A DNA stretch of 64,000 bases, from positions 62,001 to 126,000 of the forward strand of contig JBGTHQ010000023.1 of assembly GCA_041746135.1 (NCBI GenBank). Direction: 5' to 3'. The first letter of the stretch is position 1. Every line of letters begins with the position of its first letter. This stretch comes from Alg239-R122 sp041746135. Its GTDB lineage: Bacteria; Pseudomonadota; Alphaproteobacteria; Sphingomonadales; Sphingomonadaceae. The notes under the pieces were generated by a model. That model did no database searches and was not told the DNA's origin. It saw only the letters and a program-made list of their open reading frames with translations. The position numbers and the translations under genes were made by a program. This document shows, in pieces, positions 35,552-44,962 of this stretch.

Positions 35552-37342
35552 TTAGCCAATCGGAGCACAGGCATTTTCCAGCCAGGATTTCGCATCGCCT
35601 TCCAATTGCGGACCGACGATTTCCAGCGTTTTGGTGTGATAGCTGTTCAGCCATTTCAGTTCCTGCTCGGTCAGCAGCGCAGGATCGACCAGATGGCGAT
35701 CGATTGGCGCAAACGTCAGCGTTTCAAAACCCATCACCTGTTGTTCCGCGCCTTCGATCTCGCGCCGTTCGACCAGCACCAGATTTTCGATGCGAATGCC
35801 GTATTCGCCCGCTTTGTAATAGCCCGGCTCGTTCGAACAGATCATGCCGGGCACTAGAGGCTCATTCATGCCGCCATAGCTGGCAATCCGCTGGGGGCCT
35901 TCGTGAACGGCGAGATAGCTGCCGACGCCGTGTCCCGTGCCGTGGGCGTAATCGACCCCATCGGCCCACAGGAACTGCCGCGCCAGTACGTCGAGCTGTC
36001 CGCCCGCCGTGCCTTTGGGAAAGACGGCGCAATCGAGCGCGATATGACCCTTAAGCACCTGGGTGAAGCGTTTCTTCATGTCATCGGTAGGCGTGCCGAC
36101 GATCATGGTGCGGGTGACGTCGGTAGTACCGTCGAGATACTGCCCCCCCGAATCCACGAGATACATGCCGTCCATCGTAATGGGCTTGTTTGTTTCCTCG
36201 CTGACCTTGTAATGGCATAGCGCCCCGTTCGACGTTGCGCCGGAAATCGTGTCGAAGCTGAGATCCTTGAGCGCCGGATTTTGCTGGCGAAATTCCTGCA
36301 ATTTGGCCGCGACCGACAGTTCGTCCTGACCGCCCTTGGGCGCTTCGACCGAAAACCAGTGCAGGAATTTGGACAACGACGCGCCGTCACGGGCATGCGC
36401 GTCTCGGCTGCCCTGCATCTCGGCCGGATTCTTGATCGCCTTGGCCAGTACGGAGGGGTCGCGTTTGCGGCTGATGTCCGCACCCACTGCGCGCAGCCGT
36501 TCGAAAATTGCCGCCGCCGCACGTTCGGGATCGACGCCAACTTTCTTGCCCTTCAGCGTCTCCAACTCCTGCTCGAACGCGTCATAATCGTGCAAGGCGA
36601 CCTGGTTGCCCAGATGCGCCCGAACCTCGTCGGTCAGCTTTTCGGGTGCGACGAACAGGTCGGCATGACCGCTCTTATGCACGATCGCATGCGCCAGCGA
36701 GACGGGCGTGTGGGTGATATCGTCGCCGCGAATGTTGAACAGCCACGCGACCGAATCGAGCGCATTGACGATGGTGGCGTCGAGCCCTTCGGCTTCGAGC
36801 CATTTGGCAATATCCTCGCGTTTTTCCTCATGCGATTTACCGGCATATTCAAGCGGGTGGACTTTCATTTTCGCGGGCGAGCGTTCGGGCTGCGCATCCC
36901 AGATCGCGTCGATCGGGTTGCTGTCTAGCGAAACCGCCGACGCGCCGCGTGCCTTCAGATTGTCGCCCAGTTCCCGTGCCCAATCATTGGTATGCAGCCA
37001 GCCGTCATAGCCGATTTTCTGGCCTTGCGCCGCATTTGCCTTGAACCAGTCCATCATGCTTTGCTCGGACGTTCCGACATATTCGTAAAGTTTGCCGTCG
37101 ACCTGATCGCGGACCTGAATGGTGTAGCGTCCATCGGTAAAGATCGCGGCCTTATCCTGCATCACCACAGCAGCGCCCGCGCTGCCCTTGAAACCGGTCA
37201 GCCATTCCAGCCTTTGCGCATAGCTGCCGACATATTCGCTCATATGCTCGTCGCTGATCGGAATGATAAATCCGTCCAGCCCACGTTTTTTAAGCGTTTC
37301 GCGCAAGGCGAACAGGCGGGCTTCGTAAGTGGACATGAGCAT
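35552..37342 (-). CDS. Aminopeptidase P family protein (M24B)
   Basis: A 596-residue cytosolic metallopeptidase that removes N-terminal residues preceding proline. It has the three-domain eukaryote-like long form: two creatinase-N-like domains followed by the pita-bread catalytic domain from about 300. Metal ligands are visible: Asp in YLVDSGGQYL and in GTTDVTRTM, His in GTGHGVGSYLAVHEGP, Glu in ICSNEPGYY and in GIRIENLVLVE. The start is ATG 37342, set by GGAG 7 bases upstream; the open frame upstream of it does not look coding. Divergent from the oligopeptidase B gene. Confidence 0.93.
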   Translation of the reverse strand: MLMSTYEARLFALRETLKKRGLDGFIIPISDEHMSEYVGSYAQRLEWLTGFKGSAGAAVVMQDKAAIFTDGRYTIQVRDQVDGKLYEYVGTSEQSMMDWFKANAAQGQKIGYDGWLHTNDWARELGDNLKARGASAVSLDSNPIDAIWDAQPERSPAKMKVHPLEYAGKSHEEKREDIAKWLEAEGLDATIVNALDSVAWLFNIRGDDITHTPVSLAHAIVHKSGHADLFVAPEKLTDEVRAHLGNQVALHDYDAFEQELETLKGKKVGVDPERAAAAIFERLRAVGADISRKRDPSVLAKAIKNPAEMQGSRDAHARDGASLSKFLHWFSVEAPKGGQDELSVAAKLQEFRQQNPALKDLSFDTISGATSNGALCHYKVSEETNKPITMDGMYLVDSGGQYLDGTTDVTRTMIVGTPTDDMKKRFTQVLKGHIALDCAVFPKGTAGGQLDVLARQFLWADGVDYAHGTGHGVGSYLAVHEGPQRIASYGGMNEPLVPGMICSNEPGYYKAGEYGIRIENLVLVERREIEGAEQQVMGFETLTFAPIDRHLVDPALLTEQELKWLNSYHTKTLEIVGPQLEGDAKSWLENACAPIG

Positions 37343-37446
37343 AGCGGGACTCCAAACTTCTTGAATTAAAAGGTTGCCCCCTACATAAGTGGTTACAGGC
37401 AATTTTTCCAGCCGCATCTTTATGTGATCAGGGGAGCGAACGCTTT

Positions 37447-39642
37447 ATGAACCGCATGTTTTTTACCGCATCCGTTATTGCTGCGGGCCTGCTTGTCCCC
37501 CAGATCGTTATAGCCGAGGAACTTCAGGATATTATGTCAGACACCCCCAAAAGTGTATCCGTACCGAACGCATCTTCTTCGCAAATGCGCCTGGGACCGC
37601 CTATGGCCGAACGTCGTCCGCATAGCTATGAGCGGCACGGCATTACGGTAGAGGATCCGTATTTCTGGCTGAAAGACCAGAGCTATCCGAAAGTCGATGA
37701 CGCAGATGTGCTTAAATATCTCGAACAGGAAAATGCCTATTTCGAATACCAGATGAAGGGTCAGGAGAAGCTCACAGAAACTTTGTTCGAGGAAATGAAA
37801 GGCCGGGTCAAAGAAGATGACAGCTCGGTCCCGCAGAAGGATGGCGACTGGCTCTATTGGGTCGAATATGACAAGGGCGCGCAGTATAAGAAATGGTATC
37901 GCAAACCGATTGCGGGCGGTGACAAAGTGCTGATCCTCGACGAAACCGAACTGGCCAAAGATGTGGAATATTTCCGCCTTGGCGGTTTTTCGGTGAGTCC
38001 GGATGGCAAGCTGCTTGCCTATTCGACCGATACCAACGGGTCGGAGCGGTTCGATGCACGGTTCAAGAATCTCGAAACTGGCGGGCTGCTTGAAGACATG
38101 ATCCCGGGTACGCTGTCCAGTCTGGTCTGGTCGAGCGATTCGAAATCGCTGGTCTACGGCCTTGCCAACGAAAACTGGCGCACCGACAATGCGCGGCTGC
38201 ACGTGATCGGCACGCCATTCGCCAGCGATGTCGAGTTGTATCACGAGGATGATGACGGGTTCCGCGTCGATGTCGGGCTGACATCTTCCGAAAAATATAT
38301 CATTATTGCGGTCGGCGACAATGAAACCAGCGAAGTGCGGCTGGTTGATGCGACCAATCCCGCAGGCAAACAGATTCTGATCCGGCCGCGCAAAAAGGGC
38401 GTCGAATATGCCGCCGACGAGCATGACGGCATGCTTTTCATCCATACCAATGACGATCATATCAATTTCCGGCTCGCCACCGCGCCCATTGACGATATGG
38501 GGACATGGACGACTTTGATCCCCGGCAGCGACGATTTCTACATGACCGATGCCGAGACCTATAAGAATTTCTATGTGGTCGAAGGCCGCGAGAACGGGCT
38601 CGATCAGATTCAGGTACGCTATTATAACGATCCGGCGCGGGTGGAAACCATCGCGTTTCCAGAGGCCAGCTATAATGCGTGCCTGTCCAACAATCCCGAA
38701 TACGACACGCAAAAACTGCGCATCGCGTATGAATCGATGGTCACGCCGGACACAGTCTATGACTATGACGTGGCGGCCAAATCGTTGGAAACGCTCAAAG
38801 TGCAGGAAATACCTTCGGGTTACGATGCCGGCCAGTATCGCACCGAACGGGTGATGATCGCGGCGCGCGACGGCGCGATAGTGCCGGTATCGCTGGTCTA
38901 TAAAAAGGGCACCAAACTCGACGGCAGCGCGCCGCTGCACCTCTATGCCTATGGCGCATATGGCTATGCCATTCCGCCCAATTTCTCGACCACCCGGCTG
39001 TCGCTGGTCGATCGCGGCTTTATTTATGCTATCGCGCATATTCGCGGCGGCGACGATCTGGGCCGGCAATGGTATCTCGACGGCAAGCTGAAAAAACGCA
39101 CCAATACGTTCAACGATTTCGTCGATGTGGCGCGCGGACTGGCGGACAAGAAATATACCTCGCTCGGCCGGATTACCGCTTCGGGAGGATCGGCGGGCGG
39201 CGAGCTGATGGGCGCAATCGTCAACAGCGATCCCGAAATATGGGGCGCGGTCGCAGCGCACGTGCCGTTTGTCGATGTGCTCAATACAATGCTTGACGAA
39301 AACCTGCCGCTGACGCCAGGCGAGTGGCCCGAATGGGGCAATCCGGTGATCGACAAGGAAGCGTTTCTGCTACTGCAAAGCTATTCGCCTTATGACAATG
39401 TCAAGGCGCATGCCTATCCACCGCTGCTGATTACTGGCGGGCTGAACGATCCGCGCGTGACTTATTGGGAGCCCGCCAAATGGGCTGCCAAGCTGCGCGC
39501 GACCAAGACGGACGACAATCTGCTGCTGCTCAAGACCAATATGGGCGCGGGCCATGGCGGCAAGTCGGGCCGGTTCGACAGTCTGAAGGAAACGGCGGAG
39601 GAATTTGCGTTTCTGTTGTGGCAGATGGGGATGACGGAGTAA
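37447..39642 (+). CDS. Oligopeptidase B-like S9 family peptidase
   Basis: A 731-residue serine peptidase with an N-terminal signal peptide (about 1-24), so it is probably periplasmic. A seven-bladed propeller domain (about 70-440) precedes the alpha/beta hydrolase domain. The nucleophile Ser582 lies in SGGSAGGE, the acid is in GGLNDPRVTYWEP, and the His in MGAGHGGKSGRFD. Oligopeptidase B cleaves short peptides after basic residues; HSYERHGITVEDPYFWLKD near residue 58 is the family's opening. It precedes the HAD gene with a 6-base gap and is probably cotranscribed with it. Confidence 0.92.
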   Translation: MNRMFFTASVIAAGLLVPQIVIAEELQDIMSDTPKSVSVPNASSSQMRLGPPMAERRPHSYERHGITVEDPYFWLKDQSYPKVDDADVLKYLEQENAYFEYQMKGQEKLTETLFEEMKGRVKEDDSSVPQKDGDWLYWVEYDKGAQYKKWYRKPIAGGDKVLILDETELAKDVEYFRLGGFSVSPDGKLLAYSTDTNGSERFDARFKNLETGGLLEDMIPGTLSSLVWSSDSKSLVYGLANENWRTDNARLHVIGTPFASDVELYHEDDDGFRVDVGLTSSEKYIIIAVGDNETSEVRLVDATNPAGKQILIRPRKKGVEYAADEHDGMLFIHTNDDHINFRLATAPIDDMGTWTTLIPGSDDFYMTDAETYKNFYVVEGRENGLDQIQVRYYNDPARVETIAFPEASYNACLSNNPEYDTQKLRIAYESMVTPDTVYDYDVAAKSLETLKVQEIPSGYDAGQYRTERVMIAARDGAIVPVSLVYKKGTKLDGSAPLHLYAYGAYGYAIPPNFSTTRLSLVDRGFIYAIAHIRGGDDLGRQWYLDGKLKKRTNTFNDFVDVARGLADKKYTSLGRITASGGSAGGELMGAIVNSDPEIWGAVAAHVPFVDVLNTMLDENLPLTPGEWPEWGNPVIDKEAFLLLQSYSPYDNVKAHAYPPLLITGGLNDPRVTYWEPAKWAAKLRATKTDDNLLLLKTNMGAGHGGKSGRFDSLKETAEEFAFLLWQMGMTE

Positions 39643-39648
39643 CCGGCG

Positions 39649-40260
39649 TTGGAGATCCGCAACATCGTCTTCGACATCGGCAATGTCGTGGTTCCCTGGG
39701 ATCCTCATGGAATTACTCGTACCGCGCTGGGTGACGCTCGAGTCGACGATCCTGAATTTCGCTCACCTTTGGTGGCTAGCCCGACTTGGCTAGCGGTCAA
39801 TCGAGGCGAGCATTCGCTGGAAGTGGCGAAGCAGCGCTTCATGGCCGAACACGGGTTGACCTCTAGCGAGATCGACAGGCTCTATGCGGTGCTGATGGAC
39901 AGCATGGTCCTGATCGAGGATACACAAATGCTCATGCAGGAGTTGGTCGATGCAGGTTATCGGTTGTTTGCCATCACCGACAACGTGCGCGAGATCGTCG
40001 CTCACCTGAAAGCACGACACGATTTCTGGCCGATGTTTGAATATGCCGCCGTTTCGGCCGAGCTAGGGTTGCTTAAGCCCGATGCGCGCATCTACCGTCA
40101 CCTGCTCGAGGAGGCGTCGCTCATTCCAAGCGAATCCGTGTTTTTCGACGACGTGCCTGCCAATGTCGCAGGTGCAGAAGCGGTCGGAATGGTCGGGCGG
40201 GTCTTCACCGATGCCAACACGGCGCGCGGTGACCTGACGGCGCTGGGCATTGAACTGTAG
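39649..40260 (+). CDS. HAD-like phosphatase (HAD-IA)
   Basis: A 203-residue haloacid dehalogenase-superfamily hydrolase. Motif I is VFDIGNVVVPWD with Asp7 as nucleophile; the usual second Asp is Gly, as in YihX-type and epoxide-hydrolase-N-type members. Motif II is FAITDN, motif III is LLKPDARIY, and motif IV is FFDDVPANV. It probably hydrolyses a small phosphate ester in the cytosol. The start is TTG, 6 bases after the oligopeptidase stop, with GGAG upstream inside that gene. It is followed 7 bases later by the thioesterase gene. Confidence 0.88.
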   Translation: MEIRNIVFDIGNVVVPWDPHGITRTALGDARVDDPEFRSPLVASPTWLAVNRGEHSLEVAKQRFMAEHGLTSSEIDRLYAVLMDSMVLIEDTQMLMQELVDAGYRLFAITDNVREIVAHLKARHDFWPMFEYAAVSAELGLLKPDARIYRHLLEEASLIPSESVFFDDVPANVAGAEAVGMVGRVFTDANTARGDLTALGIEL

Positions 40261-40267
40261 CGCGGCA

Positions 40268-40666
40268 ATGTCCGAACCGTTTCGCCGAACCTTTATCGCC
40301 ACACCGGCTCATATCGACGAACTCGGCCACGTCAACAACGCGGTATGGGTGCAGTGGATTCAGGATATGGCGACCGCGCATTGGCAGGCCGTGGCCGATC
40401 CTGCACATGTGGAGGCCTATATCTGGGTCGTGATCCGGCACGAGATCGATTATAAAGGCAATATCGTCGCGGGCGAGAGCGTTGTGGGTCGTACATGGAT
40501 ACCCGGCACACCCAAAGGCGCGCGTTTTGCGCGCAATGCCGAATTTATCGGCGACGATGGCAAGATCAAGGTGCAGGCGCTGACATGGTGGGCGATGATC
40601 GACCGCTTGGCGCAACGGCCCGCGCGGGTCACGCGGGAAATCGCCGCGCCTTTCGTAAAGGATTAA
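40268..40666 (+). CDS. Acyl-CoA thioesterase (4HBT/YbgC-type hot-dog fold)
   Basis: A 132-residue hot-dog enzyme. The active-site helix is HIDELGHVNNAVWVQWIQDMAT, with the Asp of the 4HBT family. It hydrolyses acyl-CoA or acyl-ACP thioesters in the cytosol; chain length is not predictable. ATG 40268 is preferred over the in-frame start at 40250, which lies inside the upstream HAD gene. Third gene of a likely operon after the oligopeptidase and HAD genes. Its stop overlaps that of the convergent membrane-protein gene by 4 bases. Confidence 0.85.
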   Translation: MSEPFRRTFIATPAHIDELGHVNNAVWVQWIQDMATAHWQAVADPAHVEAYIWVVIRHEIDYKGNIVAGESVVGRTWIPGTPKGARFARNAEFIGDDGKIKVQALTWWAMIDRLAQRPARVTREIAAPFVKD

Positions 40667-40947
40667 CGCCTGTCGCGCCGCGCCTGGAGAAAACGGCCCA
40701 GCGCAAAGCCCGCTAGAAACACGCCGCCATGCACGGCAAACGAGATCGCGAATTTTTGGAGCAGCACTTCGAAGCTCCATATCTCGCTGGCGGTGACGCC
40801 GGCAAAGATCATGCTGCTGGCGATATGGCTGGTATCGAGCAGAACCATGATGGCCGCGATCGCAGCCAGTCCGGCAAAATGCGCGCCGCGCAGCGCAGCC
40901 AGTTGCGTCGCTGCGCCGAAAATGATTACCAGTATAAATATACCCAT
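40663..40947 (-). CDS. Small hypothetical membrane protein downstream of acyl-CoA ligase
   Basis: A 94-residue protein with three hydrophobic segments (about 1-19, 22-44, 67-86) and a basic tail (RFLQARRDRR). No recognised family. It begins 9 bases after the acyl-CoA ligase stop on the same strand, so it is cotranscribed with it, and may assist membrane use of fatty acids. That role is inference. Confidence 0.65.
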   Translation of the reverse strand: MGIFILVIIFGAATQLAALRGAHFAGLAAIAAIMVLLDTSHIASSMIFAGVTASEIWSFEVLLQKFAISFAVHGGVFLAGFALGRFLQARRDRR

Positions 40948-40956
40948 GGTTTGGCT

Positions 40957-42627
40957 CTAACTCACATTTTCCTGCAAACGCAGAGCTTTGCGATCGAGTT
41001 TGCCGATCATTGTCTTGGGCAGTTCGATGCGTATTTCCACGGATTTGACACGTTCGTGCTTGCCAAGCCTGGGATTGAGCCATTGCTTGAGCGCGTCGCC
41101 GTCGACTTCTGCGCCGTCTTCCAGCGTTACAAACGCTTTGGGTATTTCGCCGCGATAGGGGTCGGGTACGCCAATGACCAGAGCTTCCTTTACACCGTCG
41201 TGACGGACGAGAACTTCCTCGATCTGGCTCGGAAAAACCTTGAAACCGCCGACGGCGATCATGTCCTTGATGCGGTCGACGATCTTGATATAGCCCTCGT
41301 CATCGATCACCGCGACGTCGCCGGTGCGCAGGAACTTGCCGATGAACACGTCCCTGTCGGCATCGGGGCGGTTCCAATAGCCTTTCATCACCTGCGGTCC
41401 GGAAAAAATGAGCTCGCCCGGTTCGCCTTTTGCCACCGACTTTGACGGGTCTTCCTTGTCGACCAGCCGCACCTCGGTGCCGGGCAGGGGGTGGCCGATC
41501 GTGCCGGTCTTGCTCAGCCCTTCATACGGGTTGGTCGATACCACACCGCTGCTTTCTGTCAGGCCATAGCCTTCGACCAAAACGGCGCCGGTGCGCGTCT
41601 CGAACTTGTGCTTGAGCTCGCCCGACATCGGTGCACCGCCAGAAATGCACACGCGGAGGCTGGAAAAATCGGTCTTGTCGATCTGTGGACTGTCGAGCAA
41701 AGCCTGATACATGGTCGGCACGCCCGGCAGGGCGGTCACCTTGGTGCGGTCGATCGCTTTCAGCGCCTGCACCGCATCGAAACGCGGCAGCATCACGATT
41801 TCGCCGCCATTCAACACGGTACGGTTGAGCACGCAGGTATTGGCGAATACGTGAAAAAAAGGCAGGGCGCCCAAAATGCGGTCCTCGCCGGTCGCGTGAT
41901 GTGGGTCGATCAGGTTCACCTGCCGCGCATTGGCCGTCAGGTTCTGGTGCGTCAGGATCGCGCCCTTTGGAGTGCCGGTGGTGCCGCCGGTATATTGCAG
42001 TACGGCGGGATCTTCGCGCGGATCGATATCTGACACAGCGTAATCGCCATCATTGTCGATCAGGGCGGCAAAGCTGGAAATGCGCTCGTCATCGGGGATG
42101 GCGGCTTCTTCGCTGCGCTTGAACAGGCGGTAGAGGACGGATTTCGTCATCGGCAAGGCTTCGGCGACCGATCCGACGATCACGCGCTCGAGCGAGCTGT
42201 TATCGAGCACCTTGAGCGCGGTCGGCAGCAACGCCTTGGCCGACAGCGTCACCAGTATCTTCGTCCCGCTATCCTCGACCTGATGCGCCAGCTCGTCTGG
42301 CGTATAGAGCGGTGAGAAATTGACGATCGTGGCCCCGGCGGCAAGTGCTCCGTAATAGACCGCGACATATTGCGGGACATTGGGCAGGAACAGCCCGACC
42401 CGGTCGCCGCGGCCCACGCCCATGTCCTGAAAACCCCTCGCGACCTGTTCCGCGGTGGCGGCAACCGACATATAGCTGTATTTGCGGCCCATGAAATCGA
42501 GCAAAGGCATGCCGTTCAGCCGCCGCGCGCTGTCAAAAAACATGTCGGGCAAAGTCATCGGTTCGAATGTATGTTCCCAAGCGACCGGATGGTTATAGTG
42601 CGTTTTCCAGATGGGATCGTCAGTCAT
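40957..42627 (-). CDS. Long-chain fatty-acid-CoA ligase (AMP-binding)
   Basis: A 556-residue ANL-superfamily enzyme. The ATP-binding P-loop is YTGGTTGTPKGAIL (about 220). VEGYGLTESS is the second motif, and the C-terminal domain has GYWNRPDADRDV, LRTGDVAVIDDEGYIKIVDRIKD and the catalytic Lys in PKTMIGKLDRKAL. It activates medium or long fatty acids to acyl-CoA for degradation or lipid synthesis. It is preceded by the MBL-fold hydrolase gene (99-base gap) and followed by the 94-residue membrane protein, probably as one unit. Confidence 0.92.
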   Translation of the reverse strand: MTDDPIWKTHYNHPVAWEHTFEPMTLPDMFFDSARRLNGMPLLDFMGRKYSYMSVAATAEQVARGFQDMGVGRGDRVGLFLPNVPQYVAVYYGALAAGATIVNFSPLYTPDELAHQVEDSGTKILVTLSAKALLPTALKVLDNSSLERVIVGSVAEALPMTKSVLYRLFKRSEEAAIPDDERISSFAALIDNDGDYAVSDIDPREDPAVLQYTGGTTGTPKGAILTHQNLTANARQVNLIDPHHATGEDRILGALPFFHVFANTCVLNRTVLNGGEIVMLPRFDAVQALKAIDRTKVTALPGVPTMYQALLDSPQIDKTDFSSLRVCISGGAPMSGELKHKFETRTGAVLVEGYGLTESSGVVSTNPYEGLSKTGTIGHPLPGTEVRLVDKEDPSKSVAKGEPGELIFSGPQVMKGYWNRPDADRDVFIGKFLRTGDVAVIDDEGYIKIVDRIKDMIAVGGFKVFPSQIEEVLVRHDGVKEALVIGVPDPYRGEIPKAFVTLEDGAEVDGDALKQWLNPRLGKHERVKSVEIRIELPKTMIGKLDRKALRLQENVS

Positions 42628-42726
42628 GTTCGAGGAGTGACCTGTTCGCTTTGTTAAACTTACACGAGGGTAAGTGGGAATAAAGACGAGGGCAAGGCGA
42701 GAATCCTTACCGTCTTCGAAAGAGAA

Positions 42727-43863
42727 TTATGCAGTGCTAAACCAGCCCACCCCGTCCTTGATGGCGACGGTCGCGCGGCCGGTATGCTGCAAATGCCGCA
42801 AATGCGCCATCGCTTCGCCGGTGGCAAGACCATAGACGCTCTCGTCGATCTTGCGCGCAAACAGCAACCCGAACGTATCGACGGCACGATGGGGGTTTTC
42901 GGCCAGTGCCTTTTCCAGTGCGTCCAACCTGTCGTGATGTCCAGATGCAAGGGCGTCGAGCCGTTCGTGCGCGCCGGTAAAGGGAAAGCCATGCGCAGGC
43001 AGTACCAGTACATCTTCGGCCAGCATCTTGCGGAACTTTGCGATGCTATCGAGCCATTCGCCAAGCGGGTCGGCCAGTGGCTCGCTGGTCATCACCGAAA
43101 CATTGGAAGTAATGCGCGGTAAAATCTGGTCGCCCGCGATAATCACGCCGTTTTCCTCGTCGACCAGACAGGCATGTTCGGGCGTATGCCCGCCGCCCGT
43201 CAGGATGCGCCAGTTACGTGCCCCGATCCGGATCACCGTGCCTTCTTCGAGCCGGACATGGCTGATCGGAATGGGGGATACCGCCTTGGCAAAATTGCCC
43301 CAGCCGCGCGTTCGGAGATTTTCGATCCGCTCCTCATCCCATCCAGCAAAGCGCATCTGATCGAGCGCTTCTTGCGGCGGTTCCTTACGCACATCGGCGG
43401 TTAGCATCCGGGCCATCAGCCATTCAGTGCGATTCATCCAGAGCCGGACGCCATGCTTTTCGCACAGCCAGCCCGCCGCCCCGACATGATCGGGATGGAA
43501 ATGCGTCACGATCACGCGGGTAATGCGGCGGCCGTCGAGATCGCCTGTAAACAGCTGTTCCCAAGCTTTTAAAGACTCGCCCATTTTCAGGCCGGTATCG
43601 ACAATGGCGACACCAGCGCCCTGTTCGTCCTCGTCCTCAAGCAGCCAGATATTGATATGATTGAGCAATCCGGGCACGGGCAAGCGGGTCCAGCCTATGC
43701 CCGCCGCCAAGGGGAATAATTTGCCATATTGCGGGGCATGATCGCCGAGCGGGTAGGTAAGGCCTCTGAATTCCTTGGTTTCCAGCCCGTGTTGGTCGAG
43801 AAATTCCAGGTCGGTGAGCGACGCGTCATGCGCTGGGCCGGGTCGATGTGTATCGGTTGTCAT
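42727..43863 (-). CDS. MBL-fold metallo-hydrolase
   Basis: About 378 residues. The metallo-beta-lactamase core carries the zinc motif THFHPDHVGAAGW (about residues 110-122) and the later GHTPEHACLVD and PAHGFPF blocks. It belongs to the large cytosolic MBL group that includes thioester and lactone hydrolases; substrate unknown. The adjacent acyl-CoA ligase hints at a lipid thioester. The start is ATG 43863 or ATG 43881; neither has a strong binding site. An inverted repeat (43903-43920) lies just upstream. Confidence 0.87.
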   Translation of the reverse strand: MTTDTHRPGPAHDASLTDLEFLDQHGLETKEFRGLTYPLGDHAPQYGKLFPLAAGIGWTRLPVPGLLNHINIWLLEDEDEQGAGVAIVDTGLKMGESLKAWEQLFTGDLDGRRITRVIVTHFHPDHVGAAGWLCEKHGVRLWMNRTEWLMARMLTADVRKEPPQEALDQMRFAGWDEERIENLRTRGWGNFAKAVSPIPISHVRLEEGTVIRIGARNWRILTGGGHTPEHACLVDEENGVIIAGDQILPRITSNVSVMTSEPLADPLGEWLDSIAKFRKMLAEDVLVLPAHGFPFTGAHERLDALASGHHDRLDALEKALAENPHRAVDTFGLLFARKIDESVYGLATGEAMAHLRHLQHTGRATVAIKDGVGWFSTA

Positions 43864-43902
43864 GCGGACAACATATGGCATTGAACAGGTTAGGGAAAGA
43901 AA

Positions 43903-43920
43903 TTTAATCGCCCGATTAAA
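43903..43920. promoter_or_regulatory. 8-bp inverted repeat upstream of the MBL/acyl-CoA ligase genes
   Basis: TTTAATCG, spacer CC, CGATTAAA: a perfect 8-bp repeat 40 bases before the MBL-gene start. The symmetry and position fit an operator. On the minus strand it is followed by TTTCTTT, so a weak terminator for trcR is an alternative. Confidence 0.4.
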
Positions 43921-44062
43921 AAGGTTTCTTCCGGTTTCGGGAGAACGATGCTGGAGCTTGGCGCAAAGCGCCTTAGCATAAGGATGAGGGAGAAGGCACT
44001 ATCACGCGTCTCCGCTGATCTTACCAGCTTTGACCAGGCCATAAATCGCCAGGTCGGCTTTG

Positions 44063-44084
44063 CCTCTCCCGCTAGCGAAAGAGG
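44063..44084 (-). terminator. Possible hairpin after trcR
   Basis: CCTCT/AGAGG-closed hairpin with a CTAG loop, 7 bases after the trcR stop on the minus strand. There is no T run, so the terminator call is weak. Confidence 0.3.
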
Positions 44085-44090
44085 ATTATA

Positions 44091-44852
44091 TCAGGCGTCC
44101 CCGTCGGTAAGCGTATTGAGTTGATTCGATTCGTCGGTTTCGTCATCGGCGAACAGACTGGCCTCTTCGGCGGCCCTAGCTTCTTGAGCGGCTTCCTGTT
44201 CGGCTTGCAAGGCAGCCATTTCGGCCTCGTCGACCGCTTTTTTGCGCTCGGCGCGCAGTTCTTCGATCAGCGCTTCGCGGTCGCCGCCCAGTTTGGTATC
44301 TTCGTGGACTTCATCCTCGATACCGGCTTTCTTCGCGGCCTTGGCAACCACGGCGTCGAGTTCGCGCTGTGAGCACAGCCCCAAAGTGACCGGATCCTTG
44401 GGTTGGATATTGGAAATATTCCAGTGACTGCGGTCGCGTATGGCGCCGATGGTATTGCGCGTCGTGCCGATGAGCTTGCCGATCTGCGCATCGGAAATCT
44501 CTGCATGGTTGCGCAGCAGCCATGCGATGCCGTCGGGCTTGTCCTGACGTTTGGATACTGGCGTATAGCGCGGACCTTTTGTGCGGCGGACCTGGTCAGG
44601 CCCCTTGGACATTTGCAGCGAATAATTTTCGTCCGCCTGGCCTTTCTCGATTTCCGACATGGCAAGCTCGCCGGCATGAACGGGATCGCGGCCGGTGTAC
44701 TTGGTGCTGGCCAGATCGTCGGCCATGGCCTTGACTTCCAATATATGCAGTCCGCAGAATTCGGCGATCTGTTCGAATGTCAGGCCGGTATTGTCGACCA
44801 TCCATGAGGCCGTCGCGTGCGGCATAAGCGGGGTAAGACCATCTTGGGCCAC
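44091..44852 (-). CDS. trcR: Cell cycle transcriptional regulator TrcR (DUF1013)
   Basis: A 253-residue DUF1013 protein. The conserved core is ASWMVDNTGLTFEQIAEFCG followed by LHILEVKAMADDLA (about 13-44), a helix-turn-helix-like region, and GKLIGTTRNTIGAIRDRSHWN (about 129-149). The C-terminus is acidic, Glu/Ala-rich and probably coiled. In other alphaproteobacteria TrcR is tied to cell-cycle transcription. The start is GTG 44852, with GGAG seven bases upstream. The extra nine codons to 44879 are not in the family. Confidence 0.9.
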   Translation of the reverse strand: MAQDGLTPLMPHATASWMVDNTGLTFEQIAEFCGLHILEVKAMADDLASTKYTGRDPVHAGELAMSEIEKGQADENYSLQMSKGPDQVRRTKGPRYTPVSKRQDKPDGIAWLLRNHAEISDAQIGKLIGTTRNTIGAIRDRSHWNISNIQPKDPVTLGLCSQRELDAVVAKAAKKAGIEDEVHEDTKLGGDREALIEELRAERKKAVDEAEMAALQAEQEAAQEARAAEEASLFADDETDESNQLNTLTDGDA

Positions 44853-44962
44853 GTCAAATCTCCATATAATAAGGGCCACCCCTTACGGGATGGCCTGATA
44901 TTCTTTTCATGTAGGCTAAACCGATAGAGTCGGCAAGTGGGCAAATAGCCAAAGCAGCATGT

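Noticed and set aside
35242..36054. 270-codon forward frame
   Set aside because: It is in a different frame from the 46-residue gene and runs antisense into the aminopeptidase P gene; Arg/Pro/Ser-rich shadow translation.
37537..39261. 574-codon open frame on the minus strand
   Set aside because: It is antisense to the complete oligopeptidase B gene, has no family motifs and is a by-product of that gene's codon use.
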